Of a DNA stretch of 64,000 nucleotides, positions 48,648-57,254 are shown piece after piece (position 1 is the stretch's first letter; each line of letters opens with the position of its first letter). Location: NCBI GenBank assembly GCA_016718315.1, contig JADKDV010000012.1, positions 1 to 64,000 on the forward strand. Reading direction: 5' to 3'. The translations under genes and the position numbers were made by a program. The notes under the pieces are model-generated. The model saw only the letters and a list, made by a program, of their open reading frames with translations. It made no database searches and was not told the origin of the DNA. The DNA comes from Candidatus Obscuribacter sp. (GTDB lineage Bacteria; Cyanobacteriota; Vampirovibrionia; Obscuribacterales; Obscuribacteraceae).

Positions 48648-49961
48648 GTGGACTCCGAAGCTTGCGAAGCAAAAGTTACCAAAACGCTCATATTGGAATT
48701 ACTGGATAAGATCGAAGATCCAGAACTGCGCTCAAAATTGAGAGCAGCCTTTGAAGTGACCTTAGATAGTTACCAGAGTTTAGAAGCAGAGCAAAAGCTA
48801 GAAAACCAGTCAGTCAATTTTGAAATTCTCACTCAGCTAAACCGCGAAGTGCGAGTGCCGCTAAACGCCATAATGGTTTTGAGTGAATCACTGACAAGAT
48901 CTCCACTGGATGCAAGCTCATTGCACTGCGCCAATTTGATAAAAGATGCCGGCCAAAGCTTGAACAGCCTGATTGAAGGCACACTGGAAGTGGCTAAGAT
49001 AGATCTTGGAGGCAAAAACATTGCTCAAGATCAGATTGATCTCAACATCCTTATAGAGGATGTCTTTCAAACTCTGGCTCTAGAAAATCTATCTTTTGGC
49101 GCGCCCATTAAACTGGATATTCAGTGCCCACTGCCTGATGTCATCGGTGAAGCCGGCAAGTTGAGGCAGATATTGCTGCATTTGACAAAACAAGCCATGC
49201 GATTTTCCAGTAATCGCATCACATTGAGAGTGAGCGAAGAGTGTTGCTTTGCAGATGATCAGAGCAATGACGAAAGCTGCCGACTCGAGGCGACGCAAAA
49301 TAAATCCACTGTCCAGCTTTGCTTTTGTATCAGCTCAGCTGCCAGCCAGAGCGGTAATCCGGCTGATAGCTGGAGTCAATTGAGTATTACTCCGGCGGCC
49401 GAAAACGGTGGCATTTTGAGGCCACAGACCAATCTTGGCGTTTATATAGCGCAGAGACTACTGAACAGTCTTCATTCGGAGCTGCGTTTTTATGAACTCG
49501 AAGGCTCGTTTTGCTACAACTTCAAGATGTTGTTCGAAACTGCCGATCCATTTAGCCAGGAGAGCGAAAGCCAGAGCTTAAGCGAAGAGCAAGGCGACAT
49601 CAAAACGGATGCTTATGACCTGACTTTAGCCAGCGGCATCGACGAAAAGGCGCTACTCAAACGCTTTAATCGACCCGTTGCCAAAACTGTACTGAAGCTT
49701 TTTGCACAAACTGCAACTCTTGAACTCTGGAAAATAGAAAACTCGCTAGCCAAACGCTGCCTCACTGAAGTGAATGAAGAAGCCCAATCTTTTATCCACT
49801 CTTGCCGTACTGTCTGTGCTGAAGATCTGGTCCTGGTATGCGCCGATGTCGAAAGAGCATCGCGTCGAGAAGATGTAGAAGAGGTGCGCCGCCTGGTAAA
49901 CCAGTTAAAAGAGAAAGTACAAATCACCCTCAAAGAAATCAAAGAAAGCTATGACAAATAG
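48648..49961 (+). CDS. pseudo-histidine kinase with a C-terminal helical domain
   Basis: 437 residues from GTG at 48648, with AAGGTAGG seven bases upstream; an in-frame TTG 60 bases earlier is less likely. A short N-terminal helix leads into a HisKA-like helix, LTQLNREVRVPLNAIM, in which Arg66 (codon 48843-48845) replaces the phospho-accepting His. The ATPase-like region keeps the fold (GKLRQILLHLTKQAMRFSSN ... TNLGVYIAQRLLNSL), but the N box is degenerate and the G1 box is absent. So both phosphotransfer and ATP use are doubtful. The last 120 residues form an HPt-like or dimerisation helix bundle (KTVLKLFAQTATLELWKIEN). The stop lies inside a perfect terminator stem. It is probably a scaffold or phosphate-sink partner of the kinase at 47262. 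Confidence 0.72.
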   Translation: MDSEACEAKVTKTLILELLDKIEDPELRSKLRAAFEVTLDSYQSLEAEQKLENQSVNFEILTQLNREVRVPLNAIMVLSESLTRSPLDASSLHCANLIKDAGQSLNSLIEGTLEVAKIDLGGKNIAQDQIDLNILIEDVFQTLALENLSFGAPIKLDIQCPLPDVIGEAGKLRQILLHLTKQAMRFSSNRITLRVSEECCFADDQSNDESCRLEATQNKSTVQLCFCISSAASQSGNPADSWSQLSITPAAENGGILRPQTNLGVYIAQRLLNSLHSELRFYELEGSFCYNFKMLFETADPFSQESESQSLSEEQGDIKTDAYDLTLASGIDEKALLKRFNRPVAKTVLKLFAQTATLELWKIENSLAKRCLTEVNEEAQSFIHSCRTVCAEDLVLVCADVERASRREDVEEVRRLVNQLKEKVQITLKEIKESYDK

Positions 49962-49997
49962 AAAGCAGCCAGCATCTCTACTGGCTGCTTTCTATTT
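49956..49997. terminator. 17-bp perfect stem terminator, bidirectional
   Basis: aaatagaaagcagccag (49956-49972) pairs perfectly with ctggctgctttctattt (49981-49997) around the 8-base loop catctcta. It overlaps the stop codon of the pseudo-kinase and ends the convergent flavoprotein gene as well. No long T run follows, but stability is high. Confidence 0.75.
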
Positions 49998-50013
49998 GAT
50001 TGCAATAACCGAT

Positions 50014-51006
50014 CTAGATGCTCAAATTGAGGTTTGAGCTGTGACCAGGGAAGGCCTTGGCAGATGGGTTGATGTATGTCACAGCAAAATTGACTGCTGT
50101 CGCTGCTTCAGCAGCTCCAGTAGCAATCAACTTCAGTTTAGCTGTATGAGCAGCGATATCGCCAGCAGCATAAACACCAGGCAAACTTGTCTCCATCATT
50201 TCGTTCACGGTGATGGCATTTACGTCCATCTTAAGACCCCAGCTCTTAAGGAAGTCTAGGTTGATAACGAAACCGATGTTGATGACGATAGCATCAACTT
50301 TGATAGTTTCTTCTTTACCAGTACGATTGTCAAAAATCACTGCTTCTTCAACGTTTTTGCCGTTGGCTTTGATTTCTTTCAATTCATAGAAGGTTTTGAT
50401 ATCAATCTTGTTGCGCTTCATTTCTTCAACTGAAGTTTGCACAGCTCTGAATTGATCTCTTCTGTGGATCAAAGTGACCTTATTGGCCAAAAGCGAGAAT
50501 TCGTTGGCCCAGTCAACAGCAGAGTCACCGCCGCCGATGATTAGAACGTTCTTGCCACGGAATCTTTCTTTGTTTTTGACGGCATAAAAGATGCTCTCGC
50601 CTTCCATGTCTTTGTTGTAGTCGGTGTCAAGCTTTTTGGGTACGCAAGCACCGGCTCCCAATGCCAGAAGGACAGACTTGCTATGGTGGTCACTGCTTAA
50701 ATCAGTAATGATCTGCCAGTGCCCATCTTCGCTTTTTTTGAGGTCAAGCACCTTTTCACCAAGCACAATCGATGGCTTAAAGAGAGAAGCTTGAGTAGCA
50801 AGGTTTTTGGCAAGGTCCTTAGCCAAAATCTTAGGGTGACCGGCTACGTCATAGACGTACTTCTCCGGGTAGAGGGCTGTGAGCTGTCCGCCGAGCTCCG
50901 GCAAAACATCGATCACTTTTACCTTGAGGCCTCTAAGACCGGCATAAAATGAACCGAAAAGGCCTGTTGGGCCTCCGCCTATAATCGTAATATCGTATAG
51001 ATCCAT
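50014..51006 (-). CDS. ferredoxin/flavodoxin-NADP+ reductase (TrxB-like FNR)
   Basis: 330 residues from the ATG at 51006; a TTG four codons upstream is in frame, but GGAGAC is better placed for the ATG. FAD is bound at IIGGGPTGLFGSFYAG and NADPH at LIIGGGDSAVDWANEF. There is no CxxC pair, so it is not a thioredoxin reductase but the low-mass TrxB-like FNR type (Bacillus YumC, Chlorobium and Rhodopseudomonas FNR). GVYAAGDIAAHTAKLKLIAT is the C-terminal FAD contact. It moves electrons between NADPH and ferredoxin or flavodoxin, and could reduce iron-sulfur carriers for radical SAM or other enzymes. It transcribes alone. Confidence 0.9.
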   Translation of the reverse strand: MDLYDITIIGGGPTGLFGSFYAGLRGLKVKVIDVLPELGGQLTALYPEKYVYDVAGHPKILAKDLAKNLATQASLFKPSIVLGEKVLDLKKSEDGHWQIITDLSSDHHSKSVLLALGAGACVPKKLDTDYNKDMEGESIFYAVKNKERFRGKNVLIIGGGDSAVDWANEFSLLANKVTLIHRRDQFRAVQTSVEEMKRNKIDIKTFYELKEIKANGKNVEEAVIFDNRTGKEETIKVDAIVINIGFVINLDFLKSWGLKMDVNAITVNEMMETSLPGVYAAGDIAAHTAKLKLIATGAAEAATAVNFAVTYINPSAKAFPGHSSNLNLSI

Positions 51007-51134
51007 GAGCGAATCCAAGTCTCCAGCAATCCAATAATCAAGGGGCTATTGTAATACACTGACCTGCCTAAGGGCTCAGCTGTTCATGAATAATGAAGGA
51101 GCTGATACACCTTGCCTACAAAGAAAGTTTTTTG

Positions 51135-52088
51135 ATGAAGTATCGCGACTTCGGAAATACAGGTATAAAAGTCTCCGAGATTGGCTTTGGCAGCTGGCCT
51201 ATCGGTGGTAATTCGCATGGCATGAGTTACGGTCCGACCGATGACAAGGACTCTCAAGATGCCCTAAATAAAGCCTTCGAGCTTGGTTGCAACTTTTTTG
51301 ACACTGCTGATGTGTATGGTTGGGGCCACTCAGAAGAACTTTTAGGCAAAACATTTAAGTCAAAACGGGACAAAGTAATCATCGCAACCAAGGTGGGAGC
51401 CGATTTTTACCAGGGCACAGGGTTTCAAACTTTTACGAGAGATTACATCCGATTTGCCTTAAACAAAAGTCTGACTCGACTAAAAACTGACTATCTTGAC
51501 GTCTACCAATTACACAATCCTCCGATGAAGCTGCTTGGCAACCCGGAAATCTATCAAGCCCTGGAAGACCTTAAACATGAGGGTAGAATCCGCGCCTGGG
51601 GGGTTTCTGTCTTTACCCCAGTCGAGGGAATGACTGCCATCAATATTGGACATCCAGACTGTATCCAGATTTCTTACAACATTTTTAGCTACCGTGCAGA
51701 AGACCAGCTGTTTCCCCTGGCCCTTGAGCAAGGATGTGCAGTAATCGCCAGAGAGCCTTTAGCAAATGGATTTTTAACTGGTAAATACAAAAGGGCAGAG
51801 CCATTTAAGTTTGCCGCCGGCGACACTCGCAAAAACTGGCCAGAAGACTATGTTAAAGCAAGAATGGATGCCGCCGCTCAGCTCAATTTTTTAGAAAAAC
51901 AAGGTCAAAGTCAAACCCAGGCAGCCCTGCGTTATGACCTTTGCGAAAAGGCTGTCTCAACTGTCATTGTTGGCATGAAAACTCCCGCTCACGCAGAAGA
52001 AAATCTGCAGGCAGCAGATCTCAGCCTCAGAGCCGAAGACCTTTTAAAAATCAAAGAGCTACAGGCATCGGGCTTTAATCTCAAATAG
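51135..52088 (+). CDS. aldo/keto reductase
   Basis: 317 residues from the ATG at 51135, where the usual MKYRxFGxTGxKVSExGFG start lies; a start 42 bases upstream is in frame. The catalytic tetrad is visible: Asp and Tyr in FFDTADVYGWGHSE, Lys in IATKVGADF and His in VYQLHNPP. The NADPH-binding C-terminal motif (IVGMKTPAHAEEN) is present. Such enzymes reduce aldehydes and ketones; the natural substrate is not clear. The stop abuts the convergent His-rich membrane gene. Confidence 0.92.
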   Translation: MKYRDFGNTGIKVSEIGFGSWPIGGNSHGMSYGPTDDKDSQDALNKAFELGCNFFDTADVYGWGHSEELLGKTFKSKRDKVIIATKVGADFYQGTGFQTFTRDYIRFALNKSLTRLKTDYLDVYQLHNPPMKLLGNPEIYQALEDLKHEGRIRAWGVSVFTPVEGMTAINIGHPDCIQISYNIFSYRAEDQLFPLALEQGCAVIAREPLANGFLTGKYKRAEPFKFAAGDTRKNWPEDYVKARMDAAAQLNFLEKQGQSQTQAALRYDLCEKAVSTVIVGMKTPAHAEENLQAADLSLRAEDLLKIKELQASGFNLK

Positions 52089-53048
52089 CTATTTGGCAGT
52101 AAAGACCTTAAGTCTGTGACCACCGTCAGGAGCCGCTACGGGCACGTATAAAATCGGCTGTCCAGCCATTACTGAAGCAGAACTATTGATTTGCCCAGTT
52201 GCCGTTTGCTGCGGGTGGCCAAACTGACTCTGATAAACCGCAGTATCTTGCGAATAGTGACCACTAGCTAAGGACCACCCCGGCTGCTGAGCCTGTATTG
52301 GCATGGGTTGGGGCATTGATTGGGGCATTTGAGCCGCCATGGGAGCCTGATTGGAAAAGCTGCGCAAAGAAGGATGTGCGCTTTGAGGCATAGACTGAGG
52401 ATTAGCCATCATCATGGCCGGAGGCATAGGACCAGAAGCAGGTGCGGCAAAAGTGCGTAAGGCTGGCTGCATATGGGCTGTAGTGGAAGCCTGCATCACC
52501 ACGGGCTGAGCAGCACTTGCATGAAAATCGCCAGTACTGGGATTGTAGCCCTGGGGCATATTGGCGGGTGCGGGAGTATAGACTATCCCTGAATTTTTGG
52601 TTGTCTTGATGGGCAGCGCCTCTCTGGCACTACCAATGAGCTTCCGGTCAAAATGCGCAGTCGGTGCGTAAGCGCTGATGCCACCCACCACCTGATTGGC
52701 AAAGGGCTCATTGTGGCGAACCCAATAAATGACACCAAGCCAGCCAGTAAAAGCAGCAAAGAGACAGAAAAAGAGAAAGTTAGGAGTAATGACAAGACCC
52801 TGGGTCAGGGTTTTGAGACTCATGCCCTTAAGAGCGCTGTTCCATATACCAGTCTGCTGAGGCGCTTCGCCATGGTCATGACCGTGATCATGGCCATGAT
52901 CATGACCGTGGTCGTGATCATCAAGACCAAGAAACTGAGCCAGTGTGCCATGACTCTGATGCCCGTGACTGTGCCCATGGTCGTGACCGTGGTCTGCACC
53001 ACCGCCATCGTTATTGCCACCGTCCATGAAAACGCCGCTCATGTCCAA
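52089..53048 (-). CDS. His-rich membrane protein of unknown function
   Basis: 319 residues. Residues about 20-65 are a run of Asp-His-Gly-His repeats (four clusters in all), typical of metal (zinc, nickel or cobalt) binding by histidines. One transmembrane helix follows near 95-118 (LFFCLFAAFTGWLGVIYWV). The long C-terminal part (about 130-319) is Pro/Met/Gln/Ala-rich and low-complexity (QMPQSMPQPMPIQAQQPGWS), so probably disordered. No known transporter domain is present. The His-rich segment is on the opposite side of the membrane from the C-terminal tail. It may store or sense metal; this is inference. Confidence 0.7.
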   Translation of the reverse strand: MDMSGVFMDGGNNDGGGADHGHDHGHSHGHQSHGTLAQFLGLDDHDHGHDHGHDHGHDHGEAPQQTGIWNSALKGMSLKTLTQGLVITPNFLFFCLFAAFTGWLGVIYWVRHNEPFANQVVGGISAYAPTAHFDRKLIGSAREALPIKTTKNSGIVYTPAPANMPQGYNPSTGDFHASAAQPVVMQASTTAHMQPALRTFAAPASGPMPPAMMMANPQSMPQSAHPSLRSFSNQAPMAAQMPQSMPQPMPIQAQQPGWSLASGHYSQDTAVYQSQFGHPQQTATGQINSSASVMAGQPILYVPVAAPDGGHRLKVFTAK

Positions 53049-53135
53049 CTACCCCGGCACAAGTCCTATCTAAATATAGATTGTAGGCTTGATCACCATT
53101 AAGTAAATGGTAGAACCACGCATAATTAAGAGAAG

Positions 53136-53579
53136 TTAGTCGACTTCGACGCCTTCAATCTGGGCTACACGCTGTCTCAGACTCTCTACAATTTTGGGCA
53201 TTTCAAAGAGTGCCGGCATGCGCTCCTCGATACTGGTAATGTGCCGGGTCAACTCGATTGAACGCTCCATGAGCTTAATCAATATCTGCTGAGTAGCAAC
53301 CAGCTGGCGCTGATTTTCTATGAGCTGACTGGCAATTTTGCTTGTTTCCATACGTTGGTCAACGCTCACCGTCATAAGCTCAGTAAAACGCTCTACCAGC
53401 TTTTCGACCTGGTGACTCATATGGCTATCACCATAAGCAGTGGCACCCTGCCCACCAGGAGTATTAGCCTCGGATTCCTCGGTCAGGTTAGCGAAAAATT
53501 GATCGAATCCTTCCATGTCGACACTATAGTCAGACCTGGATTCGGGTGTTTCTTCGGGAACCCGCTTAGCCTCTGCCAT
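53136..53579 (-). CDS. short coiled-coil protein of unknown function
   Basis: 147 residues from the ATG at 53579 with AGGAGGAAA upstream, a strong site that rules out the in-frame extension to 53687. An acidic head is followed by a helix-rich region (about 60-140) with heptad-like spacing (QVEKLVERFTELMTVSVDQ, TSKIASQLIENQRQLVATQQ), so a coiled coil is likely. There is no signal peptide or membrane segment. No family is recognised. A promoter candidate and an inverted repeat lie upstream. Confidence 0.65.
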   Translation of the reverse strand: MAEAKRVPEETPESRSDYSVDMEGFDQFFANLTEESEANTPGGQGATAYGDSHMSHQVEKLVERFTELMTVSVDQRMETSKIASQLIENQRQLVATQQILIKLMERSIELTRHITSIEERMPALFEMPKIVESLRQRVAQIEGVEVD

Positions 53580-53734
53580 TAAACTATTTCCTCCTAAAGG
53601 ACATAAAAGAGACTGTAGCAATCCTGCCGCGGCTAAGCGCTTACAGCGGTGTATAGCTCTTACACCACGGAGAACACTTGACCCCAAGTCACTCGGTTTA
53701 TGGATGTGCCGCCGTAAGTGGTGGCAACGTATGA

Positions 53735-53762
53735 ATTATAACCAATGCCTTTAATAAGGCAA
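53735..53762 (-). promoter_or_regulatory. promoter candidate for the coiled-coil gene
   Basis: On the minus strand TTGCCT (53757-53762) and TATAAT (53735-53740) lie 16 bases apart, which is a fair sigma-70-type pair. The leader would be about 150 bases. Confidence 0.4.
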
Positions 53763-53790
53763 TAGAAAATCAAAAGAATTTATGAGCAAC

Positions 53791-53830
53791 TTTGATACCA
53801 CTTTGAGAGTTAACCAAAAGTGGTATCAAA
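53791..53830. repeat. 14-bp perfect inverted repeat
   Basis: tttgataccacttt (53791-53804) and aaagtggtatcaaa (53817-53830) with a 12-base spacer. It lies just upstream of the promoter candidate of the coiled-coil gene, as an operator would, and could also form a strong hairpin. No transposase is nearby, so it is not an insertion-sequence end that I can support. Confidence 0.6.
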
Positions 53831-54187
53831 CGGACAGACAAAAATATGGTGTCACTACTGGTGGTGAAAAGAGATAGCTGTCGGAGATCTGATAGTAAGC
53901 CAGCTCAGCCTTACACAATGGCAAAAGCCACCGAAGAACGCAGAAGCCAATATACGCCTGACACCTACTGGATCTCCATCCATGGTGGTTGTGGATCTAC
54001 GACGCTATGGCATTAACTGTGATGGCACATTAACAGACAAAAAAGCATCAGTCGGCTACCTACGGACGAAATGATCAGTCACCATACGTGATACCTACTA
54101 AGATATGCACCAGTCGGCAATAGCAGATATTGGCAGCGCAAAATTCCGATACTGACCTCATATGTGGTGGTATCAATGCGACTGATA

Positions 54188-54224
54188 AAAACCTCCCCCG
54201 GCCAGATAGCAAGAGGAGGTTTTA
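54188..54224 (-). terminator. intrinsic terminator of the PD-(D/E)XK-like gene
   Basis: aaacctcc (54189-54196) pairs with ggaggttt (54215-54222). Read on the minus strand, the stem is followed by a T run, so it ends the gene at 54243. Confidence 0.7.
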
Positions 54225-54242
54225 GAGTTGGACTATAGTTTT

Positions 54243-55154
54243 TTAAGCAGATAGAGGATAGCCGCCGCCGCTAACAGGCCCTTCCAGAACGACATGAGCT
54301 GACGCAGAATCCTGTTGATTTTGCTCAAACCCGTGACTATCCTCGGCGTTGAGAGTCAGAAGCTCACCGGAGTAACTACGAGTATTGCGATGCAATCTGG
54401 ACTCGATAGCCTGACAATAACTGCAGCCATTTTTTGTTAATGCAGGATCTTCGTGCTCAGGCATATCAACCAACTCCTTCATCTCTGAAAGGTTTTTGAC
54501 AATCTCAGGCCAGTGCAAGCGATAAGCAGTCTCAGACATATCACGAGCAACTACTTTACTCTCTTGCGGACTGACCTTGATATTTGTTACCACTAGCTGT
54601 TTGTAATTAAAGCGTACTTTGAGGCGCTCAGCCAGGTGTTGCTTGACCAAAAGCCCAGGTGAAGGCCAGGCAGGATCAACAGCTCTAACGGGTTTTAGAT
54701 TGAATATGACTAGCTCGAGCTTTTGCTCGCGGGGATACCAGAGCACAAGATCAAAGGACTCCTCAAGATAGACCCGCTCGTTTTGCACTCTAGAGCGCAC
54801 CTTAAGCGAGACTGCTGCTATCTCAGCACCATCTGGCAAGTAAGGATGTGCCTGGTAATGCAAAAGAGTTTTGTAGGCAAACAAAAAGGCTCTGGTAGCA
54901 GCGTCAGCGGCCTGAGGATCGCGATTAAGCTTATCTATGGGCCAGTATTGCCCCATAAACTTTTGCACCTGCGAAGCACTGGTCAATCTACCCTTATTAA
55001 TCTCAGACAGTCCGCGCAGTATAAAGCGCTTACAAATGCTGGCGGCACTGGAGCGCACCTGCTCTACACCATCCTGATGATAAGCAAGAAAGTAAGCACG
55101 TTTACAAGCTTGATAGGCATCTAGCATCGTTGGTGAAAACAAGGTCCGGTCCAT
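54243..55154 (-). CDS. PD-(D/E)XK-like nuclease-fold protein, catalytic site doubtful
   Basis: 303 residues. The N-terminus FSPTMLDAYQACKRAYFLAY matches the PDDEXK_1/Cas4/AddB-type entry helix (Cys17), and CSYCQAIESRLH supplies a Cys pair in the C-terminal part, as in Fe-S nucleases of that group. The expected catalytic strands are weak: FDLVLWYPREQKLELVIFNLKP has Asn-x-Lys where Asp/Glu-x-Lys is usual. So the fold may be kept while nuclease activity is lost or altered. It lies alone, not next to Cas or recombination genes. It could be a DNA-repair or defence accessory protein; this is inference. Confidence 0.55.
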   Translation of the reverse strand: MDRTLFSPTMLDAYQACKRAYFLAYHQDGVEQVRSSAASICKRFILRGLSEINKGRLTSASQVQKFMGQYWPIDKLNRDPQAADAATRAFLFAYKTLLHYQAHPYLPDGAEIAAVSLKVRSRVQNERVYLEESFDLVLWYPREQKLELVIFNLKPVRAVDPAWPSPGLLVKQHLAERLKVRFNYKQLVVTNIKVSPQESKVVARDMSETAYRLHWPEIVKNLSEMKELVDMPEHEDPALTKNGCSYCQAIESRLHRNTRSYSGELLTLNAEDSHGFEQNQQDSASAHVVLEGPVSGGGYPLSA

Positions 55155-55585
55155 GTGGCCCCCTCTGGTATTACCATATTTTTGTATGTCATACTAATAT
55201 ATAGTACGTGGATTTAAGCCGTCAAATGAATTTCATTTGGAAGCTGAAAATGTGTTTGCTGGTTGAGAATTTTGGTTTGAAGAAATAACGCTTATTGCAT
55301 GATCTCTATGACTTATAAATTCCCCTAAATATCCCCCGGAAACCTGCTTGACAGCCGCACCAAGACAAAGCCGGCTTGATATACAAACGATGGCGCAGCG
55401 CCACTCATGAACCCCCTGCGACGGATGCACAAAAGAGATAAGAAAATAGCCAAATAGACAAAATCAAGTGCAGATTAAACCTGCAAATTAATTGATAATG
55501 TTGGTGTAGTTGCCTGGTTTGTTTGAACTGCGGCAGGCAAAATTGCGTTCTTTTATATATGTACTCTCAAGAAGAATCCAAAACA
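55155..55585. other. intergenic region before xseA
   Basis: About 430 bases between divergent genes. AT-rich near 55480-55520. No repeat, RNA gene or clear promoter pair was identified. Confidence 0.4.
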
Positions 55586-56833
55586 ATGTATCGTCTGCAA
55601 GAAGCCAATCCAGTCACCCCAGTGCTCACTGTTTCTCAGTTAACGGGCAAGATTAGAGATGTCCTGGAAGGTGAGTTTGACTCATTTTTAGTGGTTGGCG
55701 AAGTATCCAACGCCAAGGTATATCCCAGTGGGCACTGGTATTTTTCGCTCAAAGACCAAGAAGCAACTCTGCCCTGTGTTTGCTTCAAAAACTGCAATTC
55801 ATCGATCAAATTTAAATTGACCGACGGCTTGATGGTAGTGGCTCGCGGCAAGCTAAGTGTCTATCCTCCTCGTGGCGCATATCAGATGATCGCCACCAAT
55901 CTTGAGCCCGTGGGCGTGGGCGAATGGCAACTAGCATTTGATCAACTCAAAGCAAAACTAGAAGCTGAAGGGCTCTTAAGTCCTGAGCGCAAAAGAGCAA
56001 TACCAATACTGCCTAAAAAAGTTGGAGTAGTAACAAGCCCTGTGGGAGCCGCTTTGCGCGATGTACTGAGCGCCATGAGTCGCCGCAATAATGCAGTTTC
56101 GGTAGTTATATCACCAGCAAAAGTACAAGGCGAAGGCTCAGTCGAAGAAATAGTCGAAGCTATAGCCAGACTGGAAGCACTGCCTGATATCGACGTGATC
56201 ATAGTTGCCCGCGGGGGCGGCTCAATAGAAGATCTCTGGTCCTTCAACACTGAGCCGGTAGCAAGAGCCGTGGCACAGTGCCGTATTCCTGTTATTTCAG
56301 GTGTTGGCCACGAAACAGACATCACTATCTGCGACCTCGTAGCTGACTTACGTGCCCCCACCCCCACAGCCGCCGCAGAACTTGTAGCTAGAGGTCAGTC
56401 CGAGCTAAGTGACAAATGGACTTATCTTAGTCAGCGACTCAGCAACGCCATGGAAGAAAAGCTCAACTATGCTGAGCGTGAGCTATTAAGATTGAGTCCA
56501 AAAAACGCCCTAGACCGCTACGAAAGTCGCCTGGAGATGTCACTTATAAATGTGCTCAATAGCAGGCAGCATCTCAACAGCGCCATCGAGAGGATGTATA
56601 CAAAAAAAGAGCACGATCTGCTCAAATTACAGGAGCGCCTCAAAGATCTTGGACCGGGTAATGTGCTCAATCGTGGCTTTACTATTTTGCGCCAACTTGA
56701 CGGTGAGCTAATGTCATCAGCATTTGATCTCAAAGCAGGCATGCAGCTCGAAGCCATACTAAAAGCAGGCAAAGCCTTAGTCACTGTCGATAGCGTGGAT
56801 ACAACAGACCACGCTATTTGCAAGCAATTGTGA
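55586..56833 (+). CDS. xseA: exodeoxyribonuclease VII large subunit
   Basis: 415 residues from the ATG at 55586 (aagaagaatcc before it); in-frame ATG codons at 55559 and a start at 55523 would add up to 21 residues with no homology. Nuclease that degrades single-stranded DNA to oligonucleotides. An N-terminal OB-fold (about residues 5-100, GHWYFSLKD) is followed by the catalytic domain with GVVTSPVGAALRDV, ARGGGSIEDLW and ISGVGHETDITICDLVADLR, then a coiled-coil C-terminus. xseB follows, with 9 bases between the genes, so the subunits are co-expressed. Confidence 0.93.
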   Translation: MYRLQEANPVTPVLTVSQLTGKIRDVLEGEFDSFLVVGEVSNAKVYPSGHWYFSLKDQEATLPCVCFKNCNSSIKFKLTDGLMVVARGKLSVYPPRGAYQMIATNLEPVGVGEWQLAFDQLKAKLEAEGLLSPERKRAIPILPKKVGVVTSPVGAALRDVLSAMSRRNNAVSVVISPAKVQGEGSVEEIVEAIARLEALPDIDVIIVARGGGSIEDLWSFNTEPVARAVAQCRIPVISGVGHETDITICDLVADLRAPTPTAAAELVARGQSELSDKWTYLSQRLSNAMEEKLNYAERELLRLSPKNALDRYESRLEMSLINVLNSRQHLNSAIERMYTKKEHDLLKLQERLKDLGPGNVLNRGFTILRQLDGELMSSAFDLKAGMQLEAILKAGKALVTVDSVDTTDHAICKQL

Positions 56834-56842
56834 GGATAAGCA

Positions 56843-57214
56843 ATGAGCGAGCCAGAAGTAACACAGCTCTCTTTAATAGAGGCGGTAGCCAAAAAAGAGA
56901 AGAAAAAGAGTATCAAGAAGGGAGACAAAATCATGTCGCAAGAAACCGAACAAACTCTCGAACCAGAGGTAAAAATCGACTTCGAAGCCTCGCTTCTCGA
57001 ACTCGAAAACGTGGTTAAACAACTGGATAGCGAAGTAAAGCTAGACCGAGCACTAAAACTCTTTGAGAGTGGCATAAAGCTATCAGTAGATTGTGAGTCC
57101 TTTATTAAAGGTGCTCGCAAAAAAATAGAAATACTCAAAAAACGCTCTGACGGTGGAGTTGAGCTAGCTCCATATCAGTCTCAAGATAACGGCGACAACC
57201 AGGACCAGGACTGA
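56843..57214 (+). CDS. xseB: exodeoxyribonuclease VII small subunit
   Basis: 123 residues if the first ATG (56843, GAGGATAAGC upstream) is used. An alternative ATG at 56933 with AAGGGAG gives 93 residues, close to the usual 70-90, so the start is uncertain. The core FEASLLELENVVKQLDSEV, RALKLFESGIKLS and CESFIKGARKKIEIL forms the helical hairpin that binds XseA. The C-terminal tail is acidic (about 20 residues). It shares a transcript with xseA. Confidence 0.9.
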   Translation: MSEPEVTQLSLIEAVAKKEKKKSIKKGDKIMSQETEQTLEPEVKIDFEASLLELENVVKQLDSEVKLDRALKLFESGIKLSVDCESFIKGARKKIEILKKRSDGGVELAPYQSQDNGDNQDQD

Positions 57215-57254
57215 CCTTGCTTTTATCTGGATAGCACAAATTAGCAGGTAAACA

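Larger units (their letters stand above)
53580..54242. other. non-coding region with repeats, no gene seen
   Basis: About 660 bases between the coiled-coil gene and the PD-(D/E)XK-like gene. Beyond the promoter candidate and the inverted repeat it holds a stretch (about 53870-54180) with short repeated motifs (ccatggtggttgtgg, cagtcggc twice) but no open reading frame and no recognisable RNA. It may be a regulatory region or the remnant of a lost gene. Confidence 0.5.

Noticed and set aside
53791..53830. Insertion-sequence terminal inverted repeats
   Set aside because: The arms are only 12 bases apart and no transposase gene lies nearby; a regulatory site or hairpin fits better.
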